From Balneola vulgaris DSM 17893 (GTDB lineage Bacteria > Bacteroidota > Rhodothermia > Balneolales > Balneolaceae): a stretch of 64,000 nt of DNA. Shown piece by piece: positions 33,989 to 42,423 of this stretch (position 1 is its first letter; every line of letters begins with the position of its first letter). Made by a program: the position numbers and the translations under genes. Where the stretch lies: assembly GCF_000375465.1 (NCBI RefSeq), contig NZ_AQXH01000008.1, positions 1-64,000 of the forward strand, given 5' to 3'. The notes below the pieces were generated by a model, which saw nothing but the letters and a program-made list of their open reading frames with translations, was not told the DNA's origin and ran no database searches.

Positions 33989-34657
33989 TTAGGAAGCTTC
34001 TTGAGTGAGGATTTCACTCATATAATTGAAGAAGGGACGAATGTGAAGAAAACACTGCACGATGGAATAAATGAAGTCTGGATGGAGTACTTCTTCATCT
34101 GTAAAGGAGTGAGATAGGTGATATTGTTTGAAGCGAATGAGGTCGATGTTGGGGTGATTGACGTCGTAGCCACGAGGTGCTGTTTTTACCGCTTCGCCAT
34201 TAAAAGTACCCCAGATATTTTTGAACTCCTCTTCCGTGAGGATGCTTCTTAGTGGAGTTGCGTTCTCGGCGATGGCTTCACGAATAAGAGCTAAATCGGA
34301 AGAATTTGGGCTGAAAAAACCACCTGCTATAAACGAATGCCCGGGCTCGATATGAACATAGTATCCCCCTCGCAGCCATTTGGTGGCTCGCTGCATACGG
34401 CCACTAAAGTGAGTTTTATAGGGCGATTTATCTTTTGAAAAGCGAACATCTCGGTAAATCCGGAATAATGCTTTTTTAGGTGACATCTCTTCAATGTTGT
34501 CCACCTTCTTCATCTCTTGCATAAGCGCAGACATGAACTCAACCATATTCGCATGAGCTTCAACATACTTGGCTTTATGCTCCGTAAACCAAACTTTATC
34601 GTTGTTTGCAGCTAGTTCTCGAAGGAACTCATAGGTTGATGGTTGAATCGCCGTCAT
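33989..34657 (-). CDS. DUF2461 family protein
   Basis: The 222 residues match DUF2461: FLRELAANNDKVWFTEHK at the start, SPKKALFRIYRDVRFSKDKS, YKTHFSGRM, YYVHIEPGHSFIAGGFF and the C-terminal helical region with PFFNYMSE. The family is widespread and uncharacterised, probably enzymatic given conserved Arg, Asp and His. It is coupled to the YdeI-like gene upstream by a 4-base overlap (ATGA), forming an operon of three. Confidence 0.92.
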   Translation of the reverse strand: MTAIQPSTYEFLRELAANNDKVWFTEHKAKYVEAHANMVEFMSALMQEMKKVDNIEEMSPKKALFRIYRDVRFSKDKSPYKTHFSGRMQRATKWLRGGYYVHIEPGHSFIAGGFFSPNSSDLALIREAIAENATPLRSILTEEEFKNIWGTFNGEAVKTAPRGYDVNHPNIDLIRFKQYHLSHSFTDEEVLHPDFIYSIVQCFLHIRPFFNYMSEILTQEAS

Positions 34658-35283
34658 TTTTTCACCTTTTTCTCATCTAAGAGTAGTTCAATAGTTTTGA
34701 TAAGCCTACGCTGGCGAGTTTCTTCTTTTTTCGCACCATGAATCCAGGCAACATATTCGCGTTTATAACTAAACGCTAAAGATTCAAAAAAGCTATTCGC
34801 CTTGGGGTTTTTATCTAACAGAATCTTAAGATCCTCTGGAGGAATAACGGTTTTGGTGGCTCTATCTACACCGGGAGGGTCTTGCCCAAAAGTGGAGGGC
34901 TTTTTTTGTTCTGAACTATGAATAATCCCGATTGCAGACCAATCTTCATTGATGGAGATCATTCTATTAGGCTGCAAAGAGAGGGAGGTTAACATCTCCC
35001 ATATAACATCTCGGTTCAGTGAAGTATCAACCTTGCCACTTTTCTTAGGGTAAGCCAACCAAAATTTCCCGTCATCTTTTCGAGCATTAAAGCTTTTGAG
35101 GAGGGAGGATTCTATTTCATCTTGAGTAGTTACAAAAAGAAATACAGCATCATATGAGGGGGCTTTTTTAACCTGAGATGCTAATGGATGTGAAAACTCG
35201 CTCGTTAAAGCATCGGGAAGATTAATGAGGAGTACGGTATGATCTTCTTTTATGAAAAGCTTTTTAGCTAAGGCTGCTTTCAT
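34654..35283 (-). CDS. YdeI/OmpD-associated family protein with DUF3052-like N-terminus
   Basis: The 209 residues have two parts. The N-terminal half (1-110) resembles DUF3052: LFIKEDHTVLLINLP, AVFLFVTTQDEIESSLLKS, and FWLAYPKKSGKVDTSLNRD. The C-terminal part is the YdeI/OmpD-associated domain: VIPPEDLKILLDKNPKANSF, FESLAFSYKREYVAWIHGA and KKEETRQRRLIKTIELL. The second domain was linked to bacteriocin resistance in enterobacteria; its biochemistry is unknown. It overlaps both neighbours by 4 bases. Confidence 0.88.
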   Translation of the reverse strand: MKAALAKKLFIKEDHTVLLINLPDALTSEFSHPLASQVKKAPSYDAVFLFVTTQDEIESSLLKSFNARKDDGKFWLAYPKKSGKVDTSLNRDVIWEMLTSLSLQPNRMISINEDWSAIGIIHSSEQKKPSTFGQDPPGVDRATKTVIPPEDLKILLDKNPKANSFFESLAFSYKREYVAWIHGAKKEETRQRRLIKTIELLLDEKKVKK

Positions 35284-35663
35284 GGTGCTTTCTTCAGGTT
35301 TAGTTTTTCCTTTACCTCAAAGTTAGGGTTCTGAATTATGCCCAATAAATTACCAAAGGGATCTAATACTGTGGCTACATATACATTGCCACCTACATGC
35401 ATGATTTCTTCATCTTGGGTGGCTCCCATTTCAATAAGCTTATCCCATGATTCCTGAATGTTTTGAACGCCCCAATAAACAATGGAGCCTTGAGTGCCCG
35501 GGTTTCGGTCTGGCTGTAATCCCAGTTCATAACCCCCCACGTCGAAGCCTACATAAAACGGTTCGTCGAAATAGGGCTTTTCACCTAGCACTTCGGTGTA
35601 CCAAGCTTTGGCTTCTTTCAAATTTGGGGCTGGATAGATTACCGTTCGGAGTCCCTTTAACAT
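35280..35663 (-). CDS. VOC family (glyoxalase-like) protein
   Basis: A 127-residue protein of the vicinal oxygen chelate fold, with two beta-alpha-beta modules: TVIYPAPNLKEAKAWYTEVLG, FYVGFDVGGYELGL, GSIVYWGVQNIQESWDKL and VYVATVLDPFGNLLGIIQNP. The classic Glu of metal sites is present in YELGL, but the glyoxalase His at the start is replaced. Function could be small-molecule binding or resistance. First gene of the operon with YdeI and DUF2461. Confidence 0.88.
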   Translation of the reverse strand: MLKGLRTVIYPAPNLKEAKAWYTEVLGEKPYFDEPFYVGFDVGGYELGLQPDRNPGTQGSIVYWGVQNIQESWDKLIEMGATQDEEIMHVGGNVYVATVLDPFGNLLGIIQNPNFEVKEKLNLKKAP

Positions 35664-35743
35664 ATCATGCTTTTTGGTTTACAATGCGATGTAAAATGAA
35701 TAATTCTAAACTTATTTCACAGTAAAGAATGGGATGGGGGGAA

Positions 35744-35771
35744 ATAAAAAAAGGCTCTGAGTGAGAGCCTT
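35744..35771 (-). terminator. Terminator of the amidase gene
   Basis: On the minus strand, a 9-bp stem aaggctctc... pairs as aaggctct / agagcctt, with a short loop, and is followed by TTTTTTA (plus-strand aaaaaa at 35745-35750). It sits 8 bases past the amidase stop. Confidence 0.9.
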
Positions 35772-35778
35772 CTAAAAC

Positions 35779-37449
35779 TTATTGATTTGAGAATAATGGT
35801 GGATGTTTCAAATGATGATCTGTGGCTTGCTGATAGGCTTTAGCTACTTTTAGCACAGTGGCTTCATCATATAAATCGCCAGTAAATGTGATACTAGTAG
35901 GGCGATTATTATCCGTAAAACCATTAGGCACTACTACCGCTGGATGTCCTGTTAAATTGGTAATTACTAAGTTTGAATTGCCAAAAGTTGGAGTAACGTA
36001 AACATCTACCTCTGAAACTACTTTGTTCATTTCTTGAATCAGAAGATAACGGGCACGTGTAGCGTTTATATATTCCACAGCAGGAATGAATCGTGCTGAA
36101 CGGAAGGTATTTGGCCATGACCCTTTGGACTGCCCTTTCAATAAATCATCTCGGTTCGAGAGTGTAAGGTCATTGAAAGAAGCGGCTGCCTCGGCATATA
36201 AAATACCACGTAAGGCATATCCATTTACATCAGGAAGTTCGATCGGTACCAACTCAGCGCCTAGTTCTTTTAGGGTTTCAAGTACCGCTTGGTCGCGTTC
36301 TTTGTTGCTGTAATCTCGTTCAAAGGATTCTTTGAGGTAACCAATTTTCATCCCTTTAATCTGTGCTCTGCTTTCATAGTTGAACGGCAAGTCAATAAGC
36401 GTTTGATCGATTCCATCAGGGCCATAAATTGCATCAAAAACGAGGGCTAGGTCTTCCACGCTTCGAGCAATAGGCCCCACCTTATCCATCGTCCAGCTTA
36501 ATGCCATAGCACCTGTTCTACTAACTCGACCATAAGTTGGACGCAGCCCACTTACTCCATTTCGGGTAGATGGGGAAATAATAGAGCCTAAAGTTTCGGT
36601 TCCTATAGCAAAAGGAAATAATCCAGCACTTGTGCCAGAAGCAGAACCCGCAGAAGAGCCACTTGAGCCTTGCTCTAAATCCCAAGGTTTTTTTGTCTTT
36701 CCACCAAACCAAACATCTCCACGAGCTAGCGCTCCTAGTGTAGTTTTAGCGATCAAAACCGCACCGGCTTCATCTAGCTTGCTTACTACAGAGGCCGTTT
36801 CATCAATCATTTGATCTTTATAAGGAGTAGCACCCCAAGTGGTTTTATAATCCTCTACCGAAAATAAATCTTTGAGACCGTATGGAATTCCATGAAGCGG
36901 TCCACGGTACTTGCCATTGGCTAGCTCTTGATCCATTTGCCGCGCTTGTTCTAAGGCACGCTCTTTAGTAACAGTAACAATTGCTTCCAGTTGGTTGTTA
37001 TACTTTTCGATGCGAGCGATGAAAAATTCCGTAAGCTCAACCGAACTAATTTTTTTTGATTTGATAAGCGTTGAAAGCTCAGCAACCGTATAAAAAGCCA
37101 AATCGTCTTTATTGGCAGGGAGTTGCACATTAGATGGAATATCCCAATTGATGCGCTTTTGTTGAGTCTCGAATGTTTTACCAACTGGAACAGGATTGAA
37201 AACTAGGGATGGAGGCACCGAGTAGTCTAAGTCCATCTCACGAATTTGCTGAATCCGATTGCGGTTGGTGGCTAAAGCATCAAGCATGGTATCAATTTCG
37301 GCTTCCGTAAAATCTAAACCGATGATGGAGGCAGCTTCTTGAACAGCTCCAATCGAAATTTCATCGTCGCTGTTTTGGTTAACAGAGCAGGCTACAATCC
37401 CGGCCATAGCCAACAAAAAGAGGGTATAAAAAGTGTGTTTCATGGTCAT
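35779..37449 (-). CDS. Amidase-signature hydrolase, lipoprotein
   Basis: The 556-residue lipoprotein (LLAMAGIVACSVNQ) has an N-terminal helical extension of about 110 residues, then the amidase-signature domain. The catalytic Lys is in HGIPYGLKDLF, and the Ser-cisSer pair is in EQGSSGSSAGSASGTSAG, with GTETLGSIISPS following. The reaction is hydrolysis of an amide bond; secreted members act on peptides, amino-acid amides or cyclic imides. Either of two ATGs (37449, 37443) could be the start; AGGAAA lies upstream. Monocistronic. Confidence 0.93.
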   Translation of the reverse strand: MTMKHTFYTLFLLAMAGIVACSVNQNSDDEISIGAVQEAASIIGLDFTEAEIDTMLDALATNRNRIQQIREMDLDYSVPPSLVFNPVPVGKTFETQQKRINWDIPSNVQLPANKDDLAFYTVAELSTLIKSKKISSVELTEFFIARIEKYNNQLEAIVTVTKERALEQARQMDQELANGKYRGPLHGIPYGLKDLFSVEDYKTTWGATPYKDQMIDETASVVSKLDEAGAVLIAKTTLGALARGDVWFGGKTKKPWDLEQGSSGSSAGSASGTSAGLFPFAIGTETLGSIISPSTRNGVSGLRPTYGRVSRTGAMALSWTMDKVGPIARSVEDLALVFDAIYGPDGIDQTLIDLPFNYESRAQIKGMKIGYLKESFERDYSNKERDQAVLETLKELGAELVPIELPDVNGYALRGILYAEAAASFNDLTLSNRDDLLKGQSKGSWPNTFRSARFIPAVEYINATRARYLLIQEMNKVVSEVDVYVTPTFGNSNLVITNLTGHPAVVVPNGFTDNNRPTSITFTGDLYDEATVLKVAKAYQQATDHHLKHPPLFSNQ

Positions 37450-37600
37450 TATTTCCTAATAGATTTGAGTAGGAAGAAGTACGCACTATTACGAGGAATT
37501 CACAAGAATTGAACTATAAAAAAGAGTTATAGGATATAACATGGAAGAACTTTAGCGAGGATGCTTTAGTTTTAGAGGAAATCTTCTACCTTTGGAGCTT

Positions 37601-38419
37601 ATGACGGACAAAAACTACAGATCGCTCAGGAATAGAATTCACGAGATTATTTTCGAAGCAGATACCCCAACAGGTAAATTCTTCGATGTATTTTTGATGA
37701 TCAGTATTGTAGCTAGTGTTCTAGTGGTAATGCTGGATAGTGTGGCTAGCTATCGGGAAGCTTTCGGAGAGTGGTTTTATGTACTGGAATGGTTCTTCAC
37801 TATTCTATTCACCATCGAATATGTGCTCAGGATAATCTCTGTGCAACGTGCAAAGGGGTACATATTTAGTTTTTATGGGATGGTAGATTTGTTCTCAATT
37901 CTGCCTACTTACATCAGTATTCTATTGCCAGGTAGCCAATATTTCCTAGTAATTCGAATTCTTCGTGTACTTCGAATTTTCAGAGTGTTGAAGTTTACCC
38001 AGTATCTTATTGAAGTGGATCAATTGCGCTCAGCTTTAGCTTCCTCTCGGCGCAAAATCACAGTTTTTATTTTTACCGTGGTCACTATGACGGTGATTAT
38101 GGGCTCGCTTATGTATGTGGTTGAAGGCGGAAAAAATGGATTTACTAGTATTCCGAAAAGTATTTATTGGGCGATAGTTACGCTCACTACTGTAGGATAT
38201 GGGGATATTTCGCCGCAAACCAATTTCGGACAGATGCTCTCAGCCGTCATTATGATATTCGGTTATGGGATAATTGCCGTTCCTACGGGCATAGTTACCG
38301 TTGAACTAGGCAAGGCTGCAAATAAGTATACCACAGAGGTGTGTAGGTATTGTAGTAGGGAAGGCCACGATAAGGATGCCGTACATTGTAAGTACTGTGG
38401 GCATAAGCTAGACCCATAA
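37601..38419 (+). CDS. Voltage-gated-like potassium channel with C-terminal zinc ribbon
   Basis: The 272 residues from the ATG at 37601 (GGAG 4-7 bases upstream; a TTG three codons earlier also fits) form a six-helix channel. The S4 segment has repeated Arg (VIRILRVLRIFRVLKF), followed by the pore loop with filter TLTTVGYGDISP. The C-terminus adds two Cys pairs (VCRYCSREGHDK and HCKYCGHKL) that form a zinc ribbon. The family is the bacterial Kv-like ion transporters; a K+ selectivity filter is clear. The zinc domain may sense metal or redox, which is inference. Confidence 0.93.
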   Translation: MTDKNYRSLRNRIHEIIFEADTPTGKFFDVFLMISIVASVLVVMLDSVASYREAFGEWFYVLEWFFTILFTIEYVLRIISVQRAKGYIFSFYGMVDLFSILPTYISILLPGSQYFLVIRILRVLRIFRVLKFTQYLIEVDQLRSALASSRRKITVFIFTVVTMTVIMGSLMYVVEGGKNGFTSIPKSIYWAIVTLTTVGYGDISPQTNFGQMLSAVIMIFGYGIIAVPTGIVTVELGKAANKYTTEVCRYCSREGHDKDAVHCKYCGHKLDP

Positions 38420-38650
38420 ATTAGAATATGGTTATATAAACGATAGTTTTTGGTATTGGTCGAGATAATGGAGACCTTTAAGCCTGCAAGTTAAAGTTTT
38501 GGCATCGGTATCATTTCAAGTACAGTATCAGTTTCCCTTCTCTAGTTTGTAAAACACAATTTTTAATTCACAGCCGATTTTGAAATAGTCCACAGCATTT
38601 TTTGTGGTCGTAGCTGTACCTGTGAAGCAACACAATATTTAGTATATATA

Positions 38651-38860
38651 ATGGAATACGGTAAAGTAAAATGGTTTGATGTAGAAAAAGGATTCGGATT
38701 CATCAAGCCTGACAATGGTGGAAAAGATGTTTTCTTACACCGCAACAACATTGAGAACCTTGATTTTAATGAAGGTATCAAAGATGGTGAAGAAGTAGAA
38801 TTTTCTATTGCAGAAACCGATAAAGGCCTTAGCGCTGAAAACGTATACATTCTTGAATGA
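38651..38860 (+). CDS. Cold-shock protein (CspA family)
   Basis: A 69-residue single CSD protein, beginning MEYGKVKWFDVEKGFGFIKP with RNP1 KGFGFI and RNP2 VFLHRNN. The sequence NPA-like loop EVEFSIAETDKGLSAENV follows. It binds single-stranded RNA/DNA and acts as an RNA chaperone. The 231-base gap upstream (38420-38650) contains no gene and probably holds a long 5' leader. A strong terminator follows at 38879-38912. Confidence 0.97.
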   Translation: MEYGKVKWFDVEKGFGFIKPDNGGKDVFLHRNNIENLDFNEGIKDGEEVEFSIAETDKGLSAENVYILE

Positions 38861-38878
38861 GACTGTATAAACGATTTT

Positions 38879-38912
38879 GCCCGTTTTCATTGAATGGAAA
38901 CGGGCTTTTTTT
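38879..38912 (+). terminator. Terminator of the cold-shock gene
   Basis: An 8-bp G/C-rich stem (gcccgttt / aaacgggc) with an 11-base loop is followed by seven Ts on the plus strand, 19 bases past the stop codon. It also lies just after the convergent gene's 3' end. Confidence 0.93.
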
Positions 38913-38929
38913 ATGCCTATGAATTTTGA

Positions 38930-39553
38930 CTACTGAAAGTCAGAAACATCAAATTCGGCATTCTCTAAGGTCATTTCTTCAATGCTCGTAGCTTTCACAA
39001 TCATTATGAATTGCGGAGCAACTATATCATAACGCAAAGCTATGGCTCCATTGGTAGCGTTTAAGTAGGCATCCCAGTTTCCAAACTTATGTTTAGAAAA
39101 CGGTTTTGGATCTACCCTAAGATTTGGGTCGTAGTAATACACCGTTTTGTCGTCTTCAGTGGCCACCGTTACTTTCTTACACTCTCTTCCTAATATCGTA
39201 ATGGTTTCATCATGATGAATAATTTCAACCATTGTACTCGTGCTTACACCTGCATCGGTAGGTTCAATAGCTCCCGTAGTTGGATTCAAGGCATAATACT
39301 GGTTGGTATCACTGTTGTAGAGTTGTTTTAACCCCCCTTCTTCATCCAACGATTTATAATTCTCAGTGTTGATGAAGTAATGCTGCTCTTCCCCAAAATA
39401 CTCCTTTAACATAGCGGTAATGTCACGCCCAGTTGATGGATCTAGAAACTGATATTCATAAATGATTTTACCGGTAAATGCCGACTCTTGGCTATATGCA
39501 TTAAATGAACATGCAAACACTATGAGTGCGGTGGCGACTAATTTCTGAAACAT
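38930..39553 (-). CDS. Secreted protein, GLPGLI/DUF4412-like, unknown function
   Basis: The 207 residues begin with a signal peptide (MFQKLVATALIVFACSFNAYSQ). The mature sequence opens with ESAFTGKIIYEYQFLDP, followed by ILGRECKKVTVATEDDKTVYYYDP, a pattern shared with GLPGLI- and DUF4412-type proteins of Bacteroidota that fold as beta sheets. The role is unknown. It lies 21 bases downstream of the WPHHFD gene and is likely cotranscribed. Confidence 0.7.
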   Translation of the reverse strand: MFQKLVATALIVFACSFNAYSQESAFTGKIIYEYQFLDPSTGRDITAMLKEYFGEEQHYFINTENYKSLDEEGGLKQLYNSDTNQYYALNPTTGAIEPTDAGVSTSTMVEIIHHDETITILGRECKKVTVATEDDKTVYYYDPNLRVDPKPFSKHKFGNWDAYLNATNGAIALRYDIVAPQFIMIVKATSIEEMTLENAEFDVSDFQ

Positions 39554-39574
39554 AAATTTAACAATGCGAGGTGG

Positions 39575-40405
39575 TTAAGAGTTTAATCCCCATTCCGTAG
39601 TAGTGTCCAAAAATGCTTGGATAGTTTTTTCTGCATCTGTTGAATGGAAAACTTCTGATATAGCTAAGGCGGCTCCTTTTAGCCCTTTAGGATACCACTT
39701 ACCAGCTTTTAGCTTAGGTGCTGCATCATAATCAAGTTCCCCATCTTTTACCCATTGGGTGCTATAGAAATAAGGTTCATCGATTAAGGAATCGGCTATA
39801 GCATAACCAAAACTAATGGATTGAACGGCATCCTCCTCTTCAAATTTAAAGGGTATATAGGTACCATGATCAAAATGATGAGGCCAAGTCCTTGCTTCGG
39901 AAGCGTGCTCGTGCTGATGCAAAAGTTGTTTCGCAAATCGATCTGCTATACTTCGATGTATGGAAAGCTGTGATAAGAGCTCATCATCGGCTTTCTCAAA
40001 GGCTGCACCAAGCATCACAGGGTGATCAGGGATCTCATAATGCATATCCAAGCTTAACTGTTCGGTATCAATTTGTTTAAGCTGTAAAGCCATGGATAAC
40101 CAATGGAGGCATTCCTCACGTTTTTTGCCATGAAGCTCTAAGGAGGCTAGCTCCAGATTAGAGGGCCCAAAAATTTTCAATGAAAAGGATGGTACGTGAA
40201 GTGCAACCGCAGCTCTGTTGTTAATCAAGTTCCCAACGAAGCTTTCCGAGTCAGTATCCCAGGCCATATTGGTATGGCTGTCATCGTTTTTAGGAGGACT
40301 AAGATGAGCGCCAGCTATAGCGATAAATTGAACCGCCTGGTGCAGGCTCTGTTGTGCTTTATTCAGAGCCTGCATATCCATCGGTTTTAAGTGCGTTAAA
40401 GACAT
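39575..40405 (-). CDS. Conserved protein of unknown function with a WPHHFD motif
   Basis: The 276-residue cytosolic protein has no signal peptide. Its notable block is ARTWPHHFDHGTYI, followed by AVQSISFGYAIADSLIDEPYFYST and KAGKWYPKGLKGAAL. A His-rich HQHEHASEA precedes the block. Such a WPHHFD with a later ePYFY recurs in a family of unknown function (DUF5996-like proteins are the nearest I recall). Several His and Asp residues suggest metal binding. It is followed by the secreted GLPGLI-like gene. Confidence 0.7.
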   Translation of the reverse strand: MSLTHLKPMDMQALNKAQQSLHQAVQFIAIAGAHLSPPKNDDSHTNMAWDTDSESFVGNLINNRAAVALHVPSFSLKIFGPSNLELASLELHGKKREECLHWLSMALQLKQIDTEQLSLDMHYEIPDHPVMLGAAFEKADDELLSQLSIHRSIADRFAKQLLHQHEHASEARTWPHHFDHGTYIPFKFEEEDAVQSISFGYAIADSLIDEPYFYSTQWVKDGELDYDAAPKLKAGKWYPKGLKGAALAISEVFHSTDAEKTIQAFLDTTTEWGLNS

Positions 40406-40420
40406 TCGTAGTTGGTTTGG

Positions 40421-42346
40421 TTAATCTTCTACCTTACCTAACACGATTTCTTTCTCAATATATCCACCACGGGTAGATAAAATTTTCAACTTCGCCTTCG
40501 CTCCGTCTACACCATTCAGCTCAACTTCAAACTTGGCTTTTTTAGTTTCGCCTGCATCCGTGTAACCGGCATAAATGGTTTTATCGTACAGTGAAGGAGT
40601 GATGATCTTAACTTTAGCATCTTCATTACCTTTGGTTAAATCACCATCAAATTGGAGCTGAACTCGATCCTGGCGTACAATCTTAACCAGCTGAGCCTGC
40701 TTTAATGCCACCGGTAGTTTACCCGTGTTAGTCCACTCCACTTCAACTTCATAGATGTTGTTCTTTTTCTTTTTTACAGATACATCATCTAAAGTGATTT
40801 GAGGGAGCTCCATAGCCATCGCTAGATTAAAGAGGGCTTGCTTCTTCGCCCAGCCTTCAAGCTGCCAAGCAGGACCGTTTTGGCTGAAGAATTTAGGATG
40901 GAAACCTCCTATTTCAACTTCACCAAGAGTTGGGTGATCGAATTTTTCCCACTCACGGAATCCACGGCCACCATTCTCACGATCATCCCAAGTGATGCCA
41001 TCAAAGTCATCGTAAATGCCATCATTGTTGTAATCTTCCATGGCACCATTATTCCATAGCTCATCGCCATACCAAATTGAGCCAAAGTAGAAATAGCCGA
41101 AATCGGGCCCATGACCAAAGAGTGGAGATGGTTTAGAGGGGTCGCCTGTAAAGGTGTTGATAGGGTAGCGCGTCATATAGGTTTCGTACACATCACCTGC
41201 CCAAGGGTAGTTGGTGATTTCAAGCCCCATTTCATCATACTTTTCATAGAGCGCTAAATCTTCTGGGTACATACGCTCTTCACTCTTTGAAGTAGAAGGT
41301 GGACGTAAGTGCATAGGCACACGAGTATCCATCGAGTTAACAACAGAAATATTTGGATGAGTAAGCATCCACATTACCACAGAGCGTGACTCAGGTTCAC
41401 TTAAAGGGAATTCACCAGCACCGTATTGCGTATATCCACGGCCTGTTAAATCGCCACCAACATCGGGTCTCCAGTTTTCAACATAATTACGGTGAAGATC
41501 TAATCCTCCGATGCCGTCTTCATTAAAGCGACCATCGCCATCATTGTCGATACCTTCTGAATACACAAAGTACTTCCCTTTTCCTGCTGGAACACGCTTC
41601 ATAAGCCTTCCTTTAGGGTCTCTCGGGTCGATGATGTAATTCGCCTTATCCATTTCATCTTCTTTCGCTAAACGGCGAATCTGATAAATAATACCGTCAC
41701 CATCTAAATCCTCTTCTGGATCTTCATCTAGTAAACCATCTCGGTCGTTGTCGTGTGGACGAACAGAACTACGGTTTCGCTGTGCAGTGTGAAGGTATAG
41801 ATTGGAACCGTCAGGGTTGTTCTGAGGACGCAAGTAAATAGCTTTTGTATCCACTAATTCTGTGATGGCCTCATCTTTTCCGTAGTTCGATAGGATGTGA
41901 TGAGTGAGCCATAAGATGGATTCACTACTTGTAATTTCACCACTATGGCGACCACCTTCAAAATAAGCCGCAGGTTTGTCGGTATCTTTACCGGTGCTCT
42001 TGTTGGTGATGGTCATTTGAAGAATTGGACGTCCTTCAAAACTTGTAGCCACTTGATATAAATCTACAATATCAGGGTATTGTTCAGCCCATCGTGTGTA
42101 CCAAGTATTCATGGCATCTACGGTATGATAGCCGTCGAAAGTTAGCTCATCATTCGCTTCATAAATAACTTCAGGGTGGCGGTGTTGTTTGAAGAAGCTG
42201 ATTCCATGGCGTTCACCTTTAACGGTGTACATGGTTGTATCTTTGTCAGATTCAGGCCAAACAGGGGGATTTAAAGGGCGGTAGTCTTGTGCAACCGCGT
42301 TTAAGGAGAAAGCTAGGCTAAGCCCAAGCACAGAAAGAAGTTTCAT
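40421..42346 (-). CDS. M14-type carboxypeptidase-like protein with Ca-binding loops
   Basis: The 641 residues have a signal peptide (MKLLSVLGLSLAFSLNAVAQ). The catalytic-type domain contains GGRHSGEITSSES (zinc His and Glu). EF-hand-like loops PHDNDRDGLLDEDP and EDLDGDGIIY follow, then GGLDLHRNYVENW, where canonical M14 enzymes have N-R before the Asn. The third ligand region NSMDTRVPMHLRPP lacks the usual His-Thr/Asn arrangement. A C-terminal strand-rich domain (about 530-640) is like a P-domain or Ig-like module. It may be an active peptidase with altered residues or a binding protein. A 7-bp inverted repeat (42347-42390) lies upstream of its start. Confidence 0.85.
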   Translation of the reverse strand: MKLLSVLGLSLAFSLNAVAQDYRPLNPPVWPESDKDTTMYTVKGERHGISFFKQHRHPEVIYEANDELTFDGYHTVDAMNTWYTRWAEQYPDIVDLYQVATSFEGRPILQMTITNKSTGKDTDKPAAYFEGGRHSGEITSSESILWLTHHILSNYGKDEAITELVDTKAIYLRPQNNPDGSNLYLHTAQRNRSSVRPHDNDRDGLLDEDPEEDLDGDGIIYQIRRLAKEDEMDKANYIIDPRDPKGRLMKRVPAGKGKYFVYSEGIDNDGDGRFNEDGIGGLDLHRNYVENWRPDVGGDLTGRGYTQYGAGEFPLSEPESRSVVMWMLTHPNISVVNSMDTRVPMHLRPPSTSKSEERMYPEDLALYEKYDEMGLEITNYPWAGDVYETYMTRYPINTFTGDPSKPSPLFGHGPDFGYFYFGSIWYGDELWNNGAMEDYNNDGIYDDFDGITWDDRENGGRGFREWEKFDHPTLGEVEIGGFHPKFFSQNGPAWQLEGWAKKQALFNLAMAMELPQITLDDVSVKKKKNNIYEVEVEWTNTGKLPVALKQAQLVKIVRQDRVQLQFDGDLTKGNEDAKVKIITPSLYDKTIYAGYTDAGETKKAKFEVELNGVDGAKAKLKILSTRGGYIEKEIVLGKVED

Positions 42347-42390
42347 GCCTCACATAATTAGTTAATAGATAAAGAAATTGTTAGTGAGGC
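42347..42390 (-). promoter_or_regulatory. Inverted repeat immediately before the M14 start codon
   Basis: gcctcac (42347-42353) pairs with gtgaggc (42384-42390) across a 30-base, AT-rich loop. The 5' arm abuts the ATG at 42346, so a hairpin could mask the start site or mark an operator. No function is proven. Confidence 0.4.
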
Positions 42391-42423
42391 AACATAACAA
42401 ACGGTATCTAAATATGCACTTGG

